From NCBI RefSeq assembly GCF_001705435.1, contig NZ_MDEN01000061.1, forward strand, positions 265,582-329,581: DNA of 64,000 nucleotides, given 5' to 3'. Below the pieces are notes generated by a model, which saw only the letters and a list, made by a program, of their open reading frames with translations, was not told the origin of the DNA and did not search any database. Source of the DNA: Pseudomonas graminis (GTDB lineage Bacteria; Pseudomonadota; Gammaproteobacteria; Pseudomonadales; Pseudomonadaceae). Below are positions 32,069-41,436 of this stretch, piece by piece. The position numbers and the translations under genes were made by a program. Every line of letters begins with the position of its first letter. The first letter of the stretch is position 1.

Positions 32069-35000
32069 CTATGACTCCACCAGCGCCATCGCCTCCTCTA
32101 CGTCCACCGCCACCAGCCTTGAACAACCCGGTTCGTGCATGGTGACACCCATCAACTGGTCAGCCATTTCCATGGCGATCTTGTTATGAGTGATGTAGAT
32201 GAACTGCACCGTCTGCGACATCTCTTTGACCAACCGGGCGTAGCGCCCCACGTTGGCGTCGTCCAACGGCGCATCGACTTCGTCGAGCATGCAGAACGGC
32301 GCCGGGTTGAGTTTAAAGATGGCAAAAACCAGCGCCAGCGCGGTCAGGGCTTTCTCACCCCCGGACAGCAAATGGATCGTGCTGTTTTTCTTGCCGGGAG
32401 GACGCGCCATGATCGTCACCCCTGTATCGAGTAAATCTTCGCCCGTCAGTTCCAAGTAAGCGCTGCCGCCACCGAAAACTTTTGGAAAAAGTGCCTGAAT
32501 TCCGCTGTTTATCTGATCAAAGGTCTCTTTGAAACGGTTGCGGGTTTCCTTGTCGATTTTGCGAATCACGCTTTCCAGCGTGTCCAGCGCTTCGACCAGA
32601 TCGGCGTCCTGGGCGTCCAGATAGCGTTTGCGTTCGGACTGCTGCTGATACTCGTCGATGGCGGCAAGGTTGATGGCACCCAGACGCTGAATCCGCGCGG
32701 CGATGCGTTCGAGCTCTTCTTCGGCGGCCTTCTCGTTGGCGTCGGCGGTCAGGGTCGCCAGCACGCCATCCAGGTCGTAGCCGTCTTCGTGCAGTTGCTC
32801 CTGAAGCGCCTTGCGCCTCACGGTCAGGGTCTGCCATTCCAGGCGCTGTTGCTCCAGTTGCCCACGCAACAGCGCCGATTGCTGCTCGGCCTGGTTGCGA
32901 CGTTTCTCGGCTTCCCGCAGTTCGCGGTCGGCGTCTTCCAGGGCGTTCTTGGCGGTTCGCATCTCCTCGTCGACCACCATGCGCTTTTCCAGCAGCTCTT
33001 CGAGCTTCATGCGCAGTTCTTCCAGCGGCGCGGCGCCCTCCTCCAGATTCAGGCTCAGTTGCTCGCGCTTCTCGGTCAGGCGCTCGGACTGCATCTCCAG
33101 ACGCTCCAGGGCCTGACGGGTGGAATCATGCTGCGCGCGCAGCGAACCCAGGCGCACAGCCAGCTGGTTGGCGTGATCCTTATGCTGGCGGGCTTCCTGA
33201 CGCACCCGGTCCAGGCGCTCGCGCAGGCTGTCGCGCTGGGCCAGCAGCAGCTCGCGCTGTTCGGTGTCCAGCGCCATGCTGTCGAGGGCGTCCTGCAGTT
33301 GCAGGCGGGATTCGCCGAGGGTTTCCTGCTCCATGGCCCGCTGTTCGGCGAGCTCGGTCAATTCTTCATCGAGCCGCGTGCGGCGCAGGGTCAGTTGCTC
33401 GACCTTGGCTTTGGCAGCGGACAACTGCGCCTTGAGCTCGCTCTGCTGACGGGCTTCGTCCTGCAAGCGACGGCGCAATTGCTCGCGGTTGTCTTCCTGG
33501 GTGCGTTGCTGCTCGCGCTGAGTTAGCAACTGTTCTTCCAGCGCAGCCAGGCTCGCCTCACGTTCGTCGCGCTCGGCTTCAAGGCGCTGCAATTCCTGAC
33601 CCCGCGCCAGCACGCCGCTTTCGGCTTCGCTGGCGCGGCGCACGCGGAGAAAATCCCGACCGACCCAATAGCCGTCGCGGCTGATCAGGCTCTCGCCGGC
33701 GCCCAGTTGCCCGCGAAGCGCCAAGGCATCGTCGAGGGTTTCCACGGGTTTGACCTGGCCCAGCCAGTGGGTGAGATCGACCTGAGTGTCGACTTTGTCC
33801 AGCAAACTGCCAGGGATGCGCGTGACATCAGCGCCGGGACTCACCAGGCGCAGGTCGCCCTGACTGAATCCGGCCAGATCGAGATCGGCGAAATCATCCA
33901 CCAGCACCGCATTCAGGTCGGCGCCCAGCACGGTTTCCACGGCCATTTCCCAGCCCGCCTCGACCCGCAGCCCTTCGGCCAGACGCGGACGCTCACTGAG
34001 TTGATGATCGCGCAGCCATTCGGCGGTGCCGGTGCCGGGATCGAGCGCCGCCTGTTGCAAGGCTTCCAGCGAAGCGAGGCGACCGTTCAAGCGTTGCAGA
34101 TCGCCCTGGGCCTGTTGCTGCGCCTGGGTGGCCTGTTGTAGATCAATGCGCAGTTGCTCAAGGCGCTCGATCAGGTGTTCTTCTTCAGCGGTCAATTCTT
34201 CGAAAGCCATTTCCCGCGCGGCGAGGTCTTCGCTGAGTTCGAGAATCGCGGCGTCTTCGGGGTCAGCCGCGAGCAATTGGCGCTCTTCACCCAAACGCCG
34301 CTGACGCTCGGCCAGGCGCTCCAGGCTGGTTTCCAGCTGCTGAATGCGCGACTGCTGCACTTCCGCCTGCCGCCGGGGTTCGGCGGACGTGAGATTGAAA
34401 GCGTCCCACTGCTCCTGCCAGCCGTGCATGGCGGTCTCGGCGTCTTCCAGCGCGGCGGCGGACTCTTCGGCGGCGGCGAGGGTGATTTCCTGCTCCGGCT
34501 CGAGCATTTCCAGCTCTTCGCTAAGGGTCGCCAGCAGTGTGCGGTCGTGGCCCAGGTGGGATTCGGTTTCCAGGCGCGCGCGCTCGGCTTCGCGCAGGTC
34601 GTCCTGCAACTGACGCAAGCGTTGCTGACCGTGCTGGATGCTCTGCTCGACCCGGGCAATGTCGCCGCCCACGGAATAGAAGCGCCCCTGCACGAGATTG
34701 AATCGCTCGGACAGGTCGTGATGGCCGTCGCGCAGGCGCTCGATGGCCGCGTCGGCGCTGCGCTGGTCGGCGACCAATGACTCGAAGCCGACCTCCTGAT
34801 TGCCGATCACCGATTCGCGCTGGGCCACTTGCTCGTTCAGCGCCTGCCAGCGCAACGCCGACAGTTGTGCCTTGAGCTGACGCTCTTCGGCTTTGTATTC
34901 CTGATACTTCTCGGCCGCCTGGGCCTGACGCTGCAGGCGCTCCAGCTGACGACCCAGTTCTTCGCGCAAATCGGTCAGGCGCGCGAGGTTTTCGTGGGTG

Positions 35001-35557
35001 CGGCGAATGCGGTTTTCGGTGTCGCGGCGGCGCTCCTTGTACTTGGAGATGCCGGCGGCTTCCTCGATGAAGTTGCGCAGGTCTTCGGGCTTGGCTTCGA
35101 TCAGCTTGGAGATCATGCCCTGCTCGATGATCGAGTAGCTGCGCGGACCCAGGCCGGTGCCGAGGAAGATGTCGGTGATGTCGCGGCGACGGCATTTGGT
35201 GCCGTTGAGGTAGTAGCTGTTCTGGCTGTCGCGGGTGACTTTGCGGCGAATGGAGATTTCCGCGTAGCTGGCGTATTCGCCCACCAGGGTGCCGTCGGAG
35301 TTATCGAAAACCAGCTCGATGCTCGCTTGGCTCACCGGCTTGCGGCTGGTGGAGCCGTTGAAGATGACATCGGTCATCGACTCGCCGCGCAGGTTCTTGG
35401 CCGAGCTTTCGCCCATGACCCAGCGCACCGCGTCGATGATGTTGGATTTGCCGCATCCATTGGGACCGACCACGGCCGCCATGTTGCTGGGGAAGTTCAC
35501 CGTCGTCGGGTCGACGAACGATTTGAACCCGGCCAGCCTGATGCACTTGAGGCGCAT
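32069..35557 (-). CDS. smc: Chromosome segregation ATPase SMC
   Basis: This is a structural-maintenance-of-chromosomes protein that extrudes DNA loops with ScpA/ScpB. The 1162-residue protein shows Walker A GPNGCGKSNIIDAV near 32, long coiled coils (about 170-500 and 660-1010), a hinge with VETVLGADLNAVLVDD near 540, the signature LSGGEKALTALAL near 1070 and Walker B CMLDEVDAPLDDANV. All ATPase motifs are intact. The GntR gene upstream ends three bases before the smc start, so they are probably cotranscribed. Confidence 0.96.
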   Translation of the reverse strand: MRLKCIRLAGFKSFVDPTTVNFPSNMAAVVGPNGCGKSNIIDAVRWVMGESSAKNLRGESMTDVIFNGSTSRKPVSQASIELVFDNSDGTLVGEYASYAEISIRRKVTRDSQNSYYLNGTKCRRRDITDIFLGTGLGPRSYSIIEQGMISKLIEAKPEDLRNFIEEAAGISKYKERRRDTENRIRRTHENLARLTDLREELGRQLERLQRQAQAAEKYQEYKAEERQLKAQLSALRWQALNEQVAQRESVIGNQEVGFESLVADQRSADAAIERLRDGHHDLSERFNLVQGRFYSVGGDIARVEQSIQHGQQRLRQLQDDLREAERARLETESHLGHDRTLLATLSEELEMLEPEQEITLAAAEESAAALEDAETAMHGWQEQWDAFNLTSAEPRRQAEVQQSRIQQLETSLERLAERQRRLGEERQLLAADPEDAAILELSEDLAAREMAFEELTAEEEHLIERLEQLRIDLQQATQAQQQAQGDLQRLNGRLASLEALQQAALDPGTGTAEWLRDHQLSERPRLAEGLRVEAGWEMAVETVLGADLNAVLVDDFADLDLAGFSQGDLRLVSPGADVTRIPGSLLDKVDTQVDLTHWLGQVKPVETLDDALALRGQLGAGESLISRDGYWVGRDFLRVRRASEAESGVLARGQELQRLEAERDEREASLAALEEQLLTQREQQRTQEDNREQLRRRLQDEARQQSELKAQLSAAKAKVEQLTLRRTRLDEELTELAEQRAMEQETLGESRLQLQDALDSMALDTEQRELLLAQRDSLRERLDRVRQEARQHKDHANQLAVRLGSLRAQHDSTRQALERLEMQSERLTEKREQLSLNLEEGAAPLEELRMKLEELLEKRMVVDEEMRTAKNALEDADRELREAEKRRNQAEQQSALLRGQLEQQRLEWQTLTVRRKALQEQLHEDGYDLDGVLATLTADANEKAAEEELERIAARIQRLGAINLAAIDEYQQQSERKRYLDAQDADLVEALDTLESVIRKIDKETRNRFKETFDQINSGIQALFPKVFGGGSAYLELTGEDLLDTGVTIMARPPGKKNSTIHLLSGGEKALTALALVFAIFKLNPAPFCMLDEVDAPLDDANVGRYARLVKEMSQTVQFIYITHNKIAMEMADQLMGVTMHEPGCSRLVAVDVEEAMALVES

Positions 35558-35560
35558 GAA

Positions 35561-36220
35561 TCAGCTGGCCGCCAGGGCAGACAAAACCGATTGGCAGCTG
35601 CGCTCGGCGTAGCAGGTCAGCACGTCGCGGATGCGCGCCAGATCCCGCGCTACCACCGCTTCGAGCAACTGGCCGAACAGGGTCAGGTATTCGCTCATTT
35701 CCGCCTCGCGTTGATCCAGGGCGAGGAAATAGAAGCGGCTCATGGAGGGCTGCAGGTTCTCGACGGTCTCTTCCAGGTACGGGTTGTTGGCGAACGGATA
35801 GGCCGCGCGCATCACGTTGAAGCTCTCTTCGACGAAGCCTTTCACGTCCTGGCGCTCGCAACTGGCCATGAGCCGCTGCTGAATCTGCTGGAACGGCGCC
35901 AGATCGACCGGCTCCTTCCAGCTGCGCGCCACGGCCAGACCGAGCAGGATGTACATCTCGCTCATCAAGGCGCAGAGGCTGGTGATGTTGTGCGGGGTCA
36001 GGACCGACACCTGCGCGCCACGACGGGGCAGGATCACGATCAGGTGGCGGCGCTCGAGGATCAACAACGCCTCGCGCACCGAGCCCCGGCTCACGTTCAG
36101 CGCGGCCGTGACCTTCTGCTCCTGAATCCGCTCCCCTGGCTTGAGCTCGCCGCGGATGATGCGCTCGGCAAGGTGGTGAGCGATCTGCTCGGCGAGGCTG
36201 TCAGGTGCCTTGAACGTCAT
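35561..36220 (-). CDS. GntR-family regulator (FCD domain)
   Basis: This 219-residue regulator has an N-terminal winged helix (AEQIAHHLAERIIRGELKPGERIQEQKV, then VSRGSVREALLILERR) and a C-terminal FCD ligand domain. It is divergent from xdhA, with about 320 bases between them, and lies next to smc in many pseudomonads. It may control xdhABC and guaD or itself. The effector is unknown. Confidence 0.88.
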   Translation of the reverse strand: MTFKAPDSLAEQIAHHLAERIIRGELKPGERIQEQKVTAALNVSRGSVREALLILERRHLIVILPRRGAQVSVLTPHNITSLCALMSEMYILLGLAVARSWKEPVDLAPFQQIQQRLMASCERQDVKGFVEESFNVMRAAYPFANNPYLEETVENLQPSMSRFYFLALDQREAEMSEYLTLFGQLLEAVVARDLARIRDVLTCYAERSCQSVLSALAAS

Positions 36221-36538
36221 TTCTTACCTTCAACTTCTTGGGTCGCAAACAAGCGGCGGAGTGTATCGCACTGCAGGTCTGTGGCGCAGGGCCATACTGT
36301 GGAAACTGGCACGAATTAAGCAGAAACACGGATATGTTCTGCCCACGCGCACCCAGTCTTTAAACATCATGTTCACCTGAGTTATCGGCCATATTTCGAA
36401 ATAATGAATTTCTTGACCTTTGAGTCAGAATTTAATTGACCCGATAGTCAGAGCTGATAGATTCATCGACATGTTCGATGACCCCTCCGCCGGCAGCTGT
36501 GACCAGTGCTTTTAAATGACAAGAACGAGGCGCGACCC
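36221..36538. promoter_or_regulatory. Divergent GntR-xdhA control region
   Basis: This 318-bp AT-rich interval holds both promoters. At 36463-36481 the arms TCATCGA and TCGATGA flank CATGT, a perfect 7+5+7 palindrome about 58 bases before the xdhA start and a likely operator. No TTGTATACAA-type site like those at 43794 and 49727 is present. A distal AT tract (36390-36440) could be a promoter UP region. Confidence 0.6.
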
Positions 36539-38008
36539 GTGATCCAGTTTCTCCTGAACCAAGAGCTGAAAACCGAACAGGCTCTGGACCCCAATGTGAC
36601 GGTGCTCAACTATCTGCGCGAGCATCTGCACAAGTCTGGCACCAAAGAAGGCTGCGCCAGCGGCGATTGCGGCGCGTGCACCGTGGTTGTGGGTGAGCTG
36701 ACCACCGACGCGGCGGGCCGGGAGCAACTGAGTTATCGCAGCCTCAATTCCTGTCTGACCTTCGTGGCCTCGCTGCACGGCAAGCAACTGATCAGCGTTG
36801 AAGACCTCAAGCATCAGGGCCGCTTGCACAGCGTTCAGCAGGCGATGGTCGACTGCCACGGCTCCCAGTGCGGCTTCTGCACGCCGGGCTTTGTCATGTC
36901 GCTGTTCGCGCTGCAAAAGAACAGCGCCGAATCCGCCTCGCCCGACACCAGGCACGCCCAGGCCCACGAAGCCTTGGCCGGAAACCTATGCCGTTGCACC
37001 GGCTATCGACCGATCCTCGCGGCGGCCGAGCAAAGCTGCAGCCAACCGCAGCCTGACCAGTTCGATGCCCTGAAAGCGCAGACCATCGCCCGCCTCAAGG
37101 CCATTGCGCCGGCGCAAACCGGCGAGCTGAACAGCGGTGACAAGCGCTGCCTGGTACCGCTGACCGTCGCCGATCTGGCGGATCTCTACAACGCCTATCC
37201 TCAGGCGCGATTGCTGGCCGGCGGCACTGATCTGGCCCTCGAAGTGACGCAATTCCATCGCCCGCTGCCGGTGATGATCTACGTCGGCAACGTCGCCGCG
37301 ATGAAAAAGATCGAACACTTCGAAGACCGCATCGAGATCGGCGCGGCCACGGCGCTCACCGATTGCTACGAAGCACTGAGCCGCGAGTACCCGGACTTCG
37401 GCGAATTGCTGCACCGTTTTGCATCGCTGCAGATCCGCAATCAGGGCACCCTCGGCGGCAACATCGGCAACGCTTCGCCGATTGGCGACTCGCCGCCCCT
37501 GCTCATCGCCTTGGGCGCGAAGATCGTGCTGCGCAAAGGCGAGCAGACCCGCACCCTGGCGCTGGAGGATTACTTCATTGATTACCGCGTGACGGTGCGT
37601 CAGGAAAGCGAGTTCATCGAGCGCATCATCGTGCCCCGCGCCAACGCCCGGCAGACGTTTCGCGCGTACAAGGTTTCCAAGCGGCTGGACGACGACATCT
37701 CGGCGGTGTGCGCAGCGTTCCGCGTGCAGGTCGAGAACGGTGCCATCGTCGACGCCCGCGCGGCCTTCGGCGGCATGGCGGCGATCCCCAAACGCGCCGC
37801 CCATTGCGAACAGGCGCTGATCGGCCAGCCATGGACGTCGGCCACCATCGAGCGTGCCTGCGCCGCACTGGCCGAGGATTTCACGCCGCTGACGGATTTC
37901 CGCGCGAGCAAGGAATACCGCCTGCTCAGCGCACAGAACCTGCTGCGCAAATACTTCATTGAAGTGCAAACGCCCCACATCCAGACGCGGGTGACAGCTT
38001 ATGTCTAA
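36539..38008 (+). CDS. xdhA: Xanthine dehydrogenase small subunit
   Basis: This is the iron-sulfur/FAD subunit of xanthine dehydrogenase, which with XdhB oxidises hypoxanthine and xanthine to urate. The 489-residue protein has a plant-type 2Fe-2S domain (CASGDCGACTVV), a second 2Fe-2S domain (CGFCTPGF and NLCRCTGYRPI) and an FAD-binding domain (LLAGGTDLALEV, IGNASPIGDSPP). The GTG at 36539 gives the family start IQFLLNQEL and has GAGG upstream; an earlier GTG at 36506 adds eleven poor residues. It overlaps xdhB by eight bases. Confidence 0.95.
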   Translation: MIQFLLNQELKTEQALDPNVTVLNYLREHLHKSGTKEGCASGDCGACTVVVGELTTDAAGREQLSYRSLNSCLTFVASLHGKQLISVEDLKHQGRLHSVQQAMVDCHGSQCGFCTPGFVMSLFALQKNSAESASPDTRHAQAHEALAGNLCRCTGYRPILAAAEQSCSQPQPDQFDALKAQTIARLKAIAPAQTGELNSGDKRCLVPLTVADLADLYNAYPQARLLAGGTDLALEVTQFHRPLPVMIYVGNVAAMKKIEHFEDRIEIGAATALTDCYEALSREYPDFGELLHRFASLQIRNQGTLGGNIGNASPIGDSPPLLIALGAKIVLRKGEQTRTLALEDYFIDYRVTVRQESEFIERIIVPRANARQTFRAYKVSKRLDDDISAVCAAFRVQVENGAIVDARAAFGGMAAIPKRAAHCEQALIGQPWTSATIERACAALAEDFTPLTDFRASKEYRLLSAQNLLRKYFIEVQTPHIQTRVTAYV

Positions 38009-40409
38009 CCATCATTCAGCCAAGTCCCAGGAAGAAATGGTCGCCCTGTTTCAACAGGACCTGACCACCGGCGTGGGCCGCAGCGTCAAGCACGACAGCG
38101 CCGACAAGCACGTCTCCGGCGAAGCGATCTACATCGACGACCGCCTCGAATTCCCCAATCAGCTGCACGTGTATGCGCGGCTGTCCGACCGTGCCCACGC
38201 GCGCATCGTCCGCGTCGACGTGTCGCCCTGCTACGCCTTCGACGGCGTGCGCATCGCCATCACCCATGAAGACATTCCCGGCCTCAAGGACATCGGCCCG
38301 CTGCTGCCCGGCGACCCGTTGCTGGCCATCGACACGGTCGAGTTCGTCGGTCAGCCGGTGATTGCCGTGGCCGCCCGGGATCTGGAAACCGCACGCAAGG
38401 CGGCCATGGCCGCGATCATCGAATACGAAGACTTGGAGCCGGTGCTCGACGTCGTCCAGGCCTACCGCAACAAGCACTTCGTGCTCGACAGCCACACCCA
38501 CCAGCGCGGTGATTCGTCGACGGCGCTGGCGTCCGCCACCCACCGGATTCAGGGCACGCTGCACATCGGCGGTCAGGAGCACTTCTACCTGGAGACGCAG
38601 ATTTCGTCGGTGATGCCCACGGAAGACGGCGGCATGATCGTCTATTGCTCGACGCAGAACCCGACCGAGGTGCAAAAGCTCGTCGCCGAAGTGCTGGACG
38701 TGCCGATGAATAAGATCGTCGTCGACATGCGCCGTATGGGCGGCGGCTTCGGCGGCAAGGAAACCCAGGCCGCGAGCCCCGCGTGCCTGTGCGCGGTGGT
38801 TGCGCGTCTGACCGGTCAGCCGACCAAGATGCGCCTGCCCCGCGTGGAAGACATGATGATGACCGGCAAGCGGCACCCGTTTTACGTCGAGTACGACGTG
38901 GGGTTCGACGACGACGGACGCTTGCACGGGATTCAGCTTGAACTGGCGGGCAACTGCGGTTATTCGCCGGACCTGTCGGCGTCCATCGTCGACCGCGCGA
39001 TGTTTCACGCCGACAATTCGTATTACCTGGGCGACGCCACGATCAATGGCCATCGCTGCAAGACCAACACCGCGTCAAACACGGCCTACCGGGGCTTCGG
39101 CGGCCCCCAGGGGATGGTCGCCATCGAGGAAGTGATGGACGTCATCGCCCGGCATCTGGGCAAGGATCCGCTGGCGGTGCGCAAGTCCAACTATTACGGC
39201 AAGACCGAGCGCAACGTCACCCATTACTACCAGACGGTCGAGCACAACATGCTCGAGGAAATGACCGCCGACCTGGAAGAAAGCAGTGACTACGTCGAGC
39301 GACGCAAAGCGATCACGGCCTACAACGCCCACAGCCCGATTCTGAAGAAAGGCCTGGCCCTGATTCCGGTGAAGTTCGGCATTTCCTTCACTGCCAGCTT
39401 TCTCAACCAGGCCGGCGCGCTGATCCACATTTACACCGACGGCAGCATTCACCTCAATCACGGCGGCACCGAGATGGGCCAGGGTCTGAACGTCAAGGTG
39501 GCGCAGGTGGTGGCCGAGGTGTTTCAGGTCGACATCGACCGTGTGCAGATCACCGCGACGAATACCGACAAGGTGCCGAACACGTCGCCGACGGCCGCCT
39601 CCAGCGGCGCTGACTTGAACGGCAAGGCGGCGCAGAACGCTGCGGAAATCCTCAAGCAGCGGCTGGTGGAATTCGCAGCCAGGCATTATCAGTGCGATGA
39701 GTCGCGGGTCGAGTTTCGCAACGGTCATGTGCGCGTCGGCGAGCAGGTCATCAGCTTCGACACGCTGGCCCAGCAGGCGTGGATGGGCCAGGTGTCGCTG
39801 TCGAGCACGGGCTATTACAAGACGCCGAAGATCTTCTACGACCGCAGCCAGGCGCGCGGCCGGCCCTTCTATTACTTTGCCTTCGGCGCGGCCTGCACCG
39901 AGGTGCTGGTCGACACCCTGACCGGCGAATACAAAATGCTGCGCACGGACATTCTTCACGACGTCGGCGCCTCGCTGAACCCGGCCATCGACATCGGCCA
40001 GGTCGAGGGCGGCTACATTCAAGGGATGGGCTGGCTGACCACCGAGGAACTGGTCTGGAACGACAAGGGCAAGCTGATGACCAATGGCCCGGCCGGCTAC
40101 AAGATTCCGGCCGTGGCCGACATGCCGGCGGACCTGCGGGTGAAGCTGGTGGAAAACCGCAAGAACCCCGAAGACACGGTGTTCCATTCCAAAGCCGTGG
40201 GCGAGCCGCCATTCATGCTGGGCATCGCCGCGTGGTGCGCGATCAAGGACGCGGTGGCGAGCCTGGGCGATTACCGGCATCAACCGAAGATCGACGCGCC
40301 GGCGACCCCGGAACGGGTGTTGTGGGGGTGTGAGCAGATGCGGGCGTTGCGGGCTGCGGCGCCGGAAGCGGAAGGTGTCGCCCATGAGCTGGCGGGTTCG
40401 CAAGTTTGA
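38001..40409 (+). CDS. xdhB: Xanthine dehydrogenase large, molybdopterin-binding subunit
   Basis: This catalytic subunit holds the molybdenum cofactor where purine hydroxylation occurs. The 802-residue protein has the Moco motifs RRMGGGFGGKE near 248, AYRGFGGPQ near 354, GGTEMGQGLNVK near 490 and the catalytic-Glu motif GEPPFML near 734. Length and order are normal for the two-subunit bacterial enzyme. The overlap with xdhA indicates coupling; xdhC follows after a REP doublet. Confidence 0.96.
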   Translation: MSNHHSAKSQEEMVALFQQDLTTGVGRSVKHDSADKHVSGEAIYIDDRLEFPNQLHVYARLSDRAHARIVRVDVSPCYAFDGVRIAITHEDIPGLKDIGPLLPGDPLLAIDTVEFVGQPVIAVAARDLETARKAAMAAIIEYEDLEPVLDVVQAYRNKHFVLDSHTHQRGDSSTALASATHRIQGTLHIGGQEHFYLETQISSVMPTEDGGMIVYCSTQNPTEVQKLVAEVLDVPMNKIVVDMRRMGGGFGGKETQAASPACLCAVVARLTGQPTKMRLPRVEDMMMTGKRHPFYVEYDVGFDDDGRLHGIQLELAGNCGYSPDLSASIVDRAMFHADNSYYLGDATINGHRCKTNTASNTAYRGFGGPQGMVAIEEVMDVIARHLGKDPLAVRKSNYYGKTERNVTHYYQTVEHNMLEEMTADLEESSDYVERRKAITAYNAHSPILKKGLALIPVKFGISFTASFLNQAGALIHIYTDGSIHLNHGGTEMGQGLNVKVAQVVAEVFQVDIDRVQITATNTDKVPNTSPTAASSGADLNGKAAQNAAEILKQRLVEFAARHYQCDESRVEFRNGHVRVGEQVISFDTLAQQAWMGQVSLSSTGYYKTPKIFYDRSQARGRPFYYFAFGAACTEVLVDTLTGEYKMLRTDILHDVGASLNPAIDIGQVEGGYIQGMGWLTTEELVWNDKGKLMTNGPAGYKIPAVADMPADLRVKLVENRKNPEDTVFHSKAVGEPPFMLGIAAWCAIKDAVASLGDYRHQPKIDAPATPERVLWGCEQMRALRAAAPEAEGVAHELAGSQV

Positions 40410-40423
40410 ACAGTGGTGGCTTG

Positions 40424-40525
40424 AGCCAACGCCTTCGCGAGCAAGGTGGAGCGCCACCCCGGTCGTTCCTACAGTCCAAATGCGAGCCTGTAGGAGTGAG
40501 CTTGCTCGCGATGAGGCCAGCACGG
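40424..40525. repeat. REP elements between xdhB and xdhC
   Basis: A long variant (40427-40470, CGAGCAAGGTGGAGCGCC then CCCCGGTCG) is the near reverse complement of 8309-8350. An inverted GTAGGAGTGAGCTTGCTCGCG element lies at 40490-40511. The pair sits inside the xdh operon and could create unequal expression or mRNA ends. Confidence 0.85.
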
Positions 40526-40572
40526 GCAATGACGATGTTTGATCTGCCAACCCGCCGATCAGGAGAAATCAC

Positions 40573-41412
40573 ATGAATAACTGGATCAGCGCCCTCGCCG
40601 ATTTGCAGCAGCAGGGCGAGGCCTGCGTGCTGGTGACCATCATCGAGGAGCGGGGCTCGACGCCGCGCAATGCCGGCTCGAAAATGGTCGTCAGCGCCGG
40701 GCGGATCTTCGACACCATCGGCGGCGGTCACCTGGAATACAAGGCCATGGAAATCGCCCGGGAGATGCTCGCCAGCGGTAGCCAGCACACCCGCCTGGAG
40801 CGCTTCAGCCTTGGCGCCAGCCTGGGTCAGTGCTGCGGCGGCGTTAACGTGTTGCTTTTCGAACCCATGGGCCAGCCCCAGGCGCACATTGCCGTTTTCG
40901 GCGCCGGCCACGTCGGTCGGGCGCTGGTGCCGCTGCTGGCCAGCCTGCCCTGCCGCGTGCGCTGGATCGATTCCCGCGAGGCCGAATTTCCCGCGCACCT
41001 GCCAGAAGGCGTGACGCAGATCCTCTGCGAGGACGTCACCGAAGAAGTGGATAACCTCCCCGCTGGCAGCTATTGCATCGTCATGACCCACAATCATCAG
41101 CTGGACCTGGAACTCGCCGCTGCGATTCTCAAGCGTGGCGACTTCAGCTATTTCGGCCTGATCGGCTCGAAAACCAAGCGCGTGAAGTTCGAGCATCGCC
41201 TGCGGGATCGCGGCTTCGATGCTGCGGTGCTGCAGCGGATGCGGTGCCCGATGGGCCTGACCGAGGTCAAAGGCAAGCTGCCCATGGAAATCGCCGTGTC
41301 CATCGCCGGCGAAGTGATCGCCACCTACAACGCTCATTTCGGCGAGCAAAGCACCACCGCCGAACCTGTCGCCAAGCTGCTGCCGGTGTCCCGCCGCAGC
41401 CAGGCCCAATGA
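40573..41412 (+). CDS. xdhC: Xanthine dehydrogenase accessory protein XdhC
   Basis: XdhC binds the molybdenum cofactor, promotes its sulfuration and delivers it to XdhB. The 279-residue protein has the N-terminal XdhC domain (VTIIEERGSTPRNAGSKMVV ... GGGHLEYKAME, QCCGG) and a C-terminal Rossmann domain (FGAGHVGRALVPLL, SYCIVMTHNHQLDLEL, YFGLIGSKTKR). The upstream ribosome site is AGGAGAAAT. It precedes guaD by 24 bases. Confidence 0.94.
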   Translation: MNNWISALADLQQQGEACVLVTIIEERGSTPRNAGSKMVVSAGRIFDTIGGGHLEYKAMEIAREMLASGSQHTRLERFSLGASLGQCCGGVNVLLFEPMGQPQAHIAVFGAGHVGRALVPLLASLPCRVRWIDSREAEFPAHLPEGVTQILCEDVTEEVDNLPAGSYCIVMTHNHQLDLELAAAILKRGDFSYFGLIGSKTKRVKFEHRLRDRGFDAAVLQRMRCPMGLTEVKGKLPMEIAVSIAGEVIATYNAHFGEQSTTAEPVAKLLPVSRRSQAQ

Positions 41413-41436
41413 ATCCCGGAAGAACGATCAACTGAC

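Noticed and set aside
34829..36319. 496-codon plus-strand open frame antisense to smc and the GntR gene
   Set aside because: It spans two well-recognised genes on the other strand and has antisense composition.
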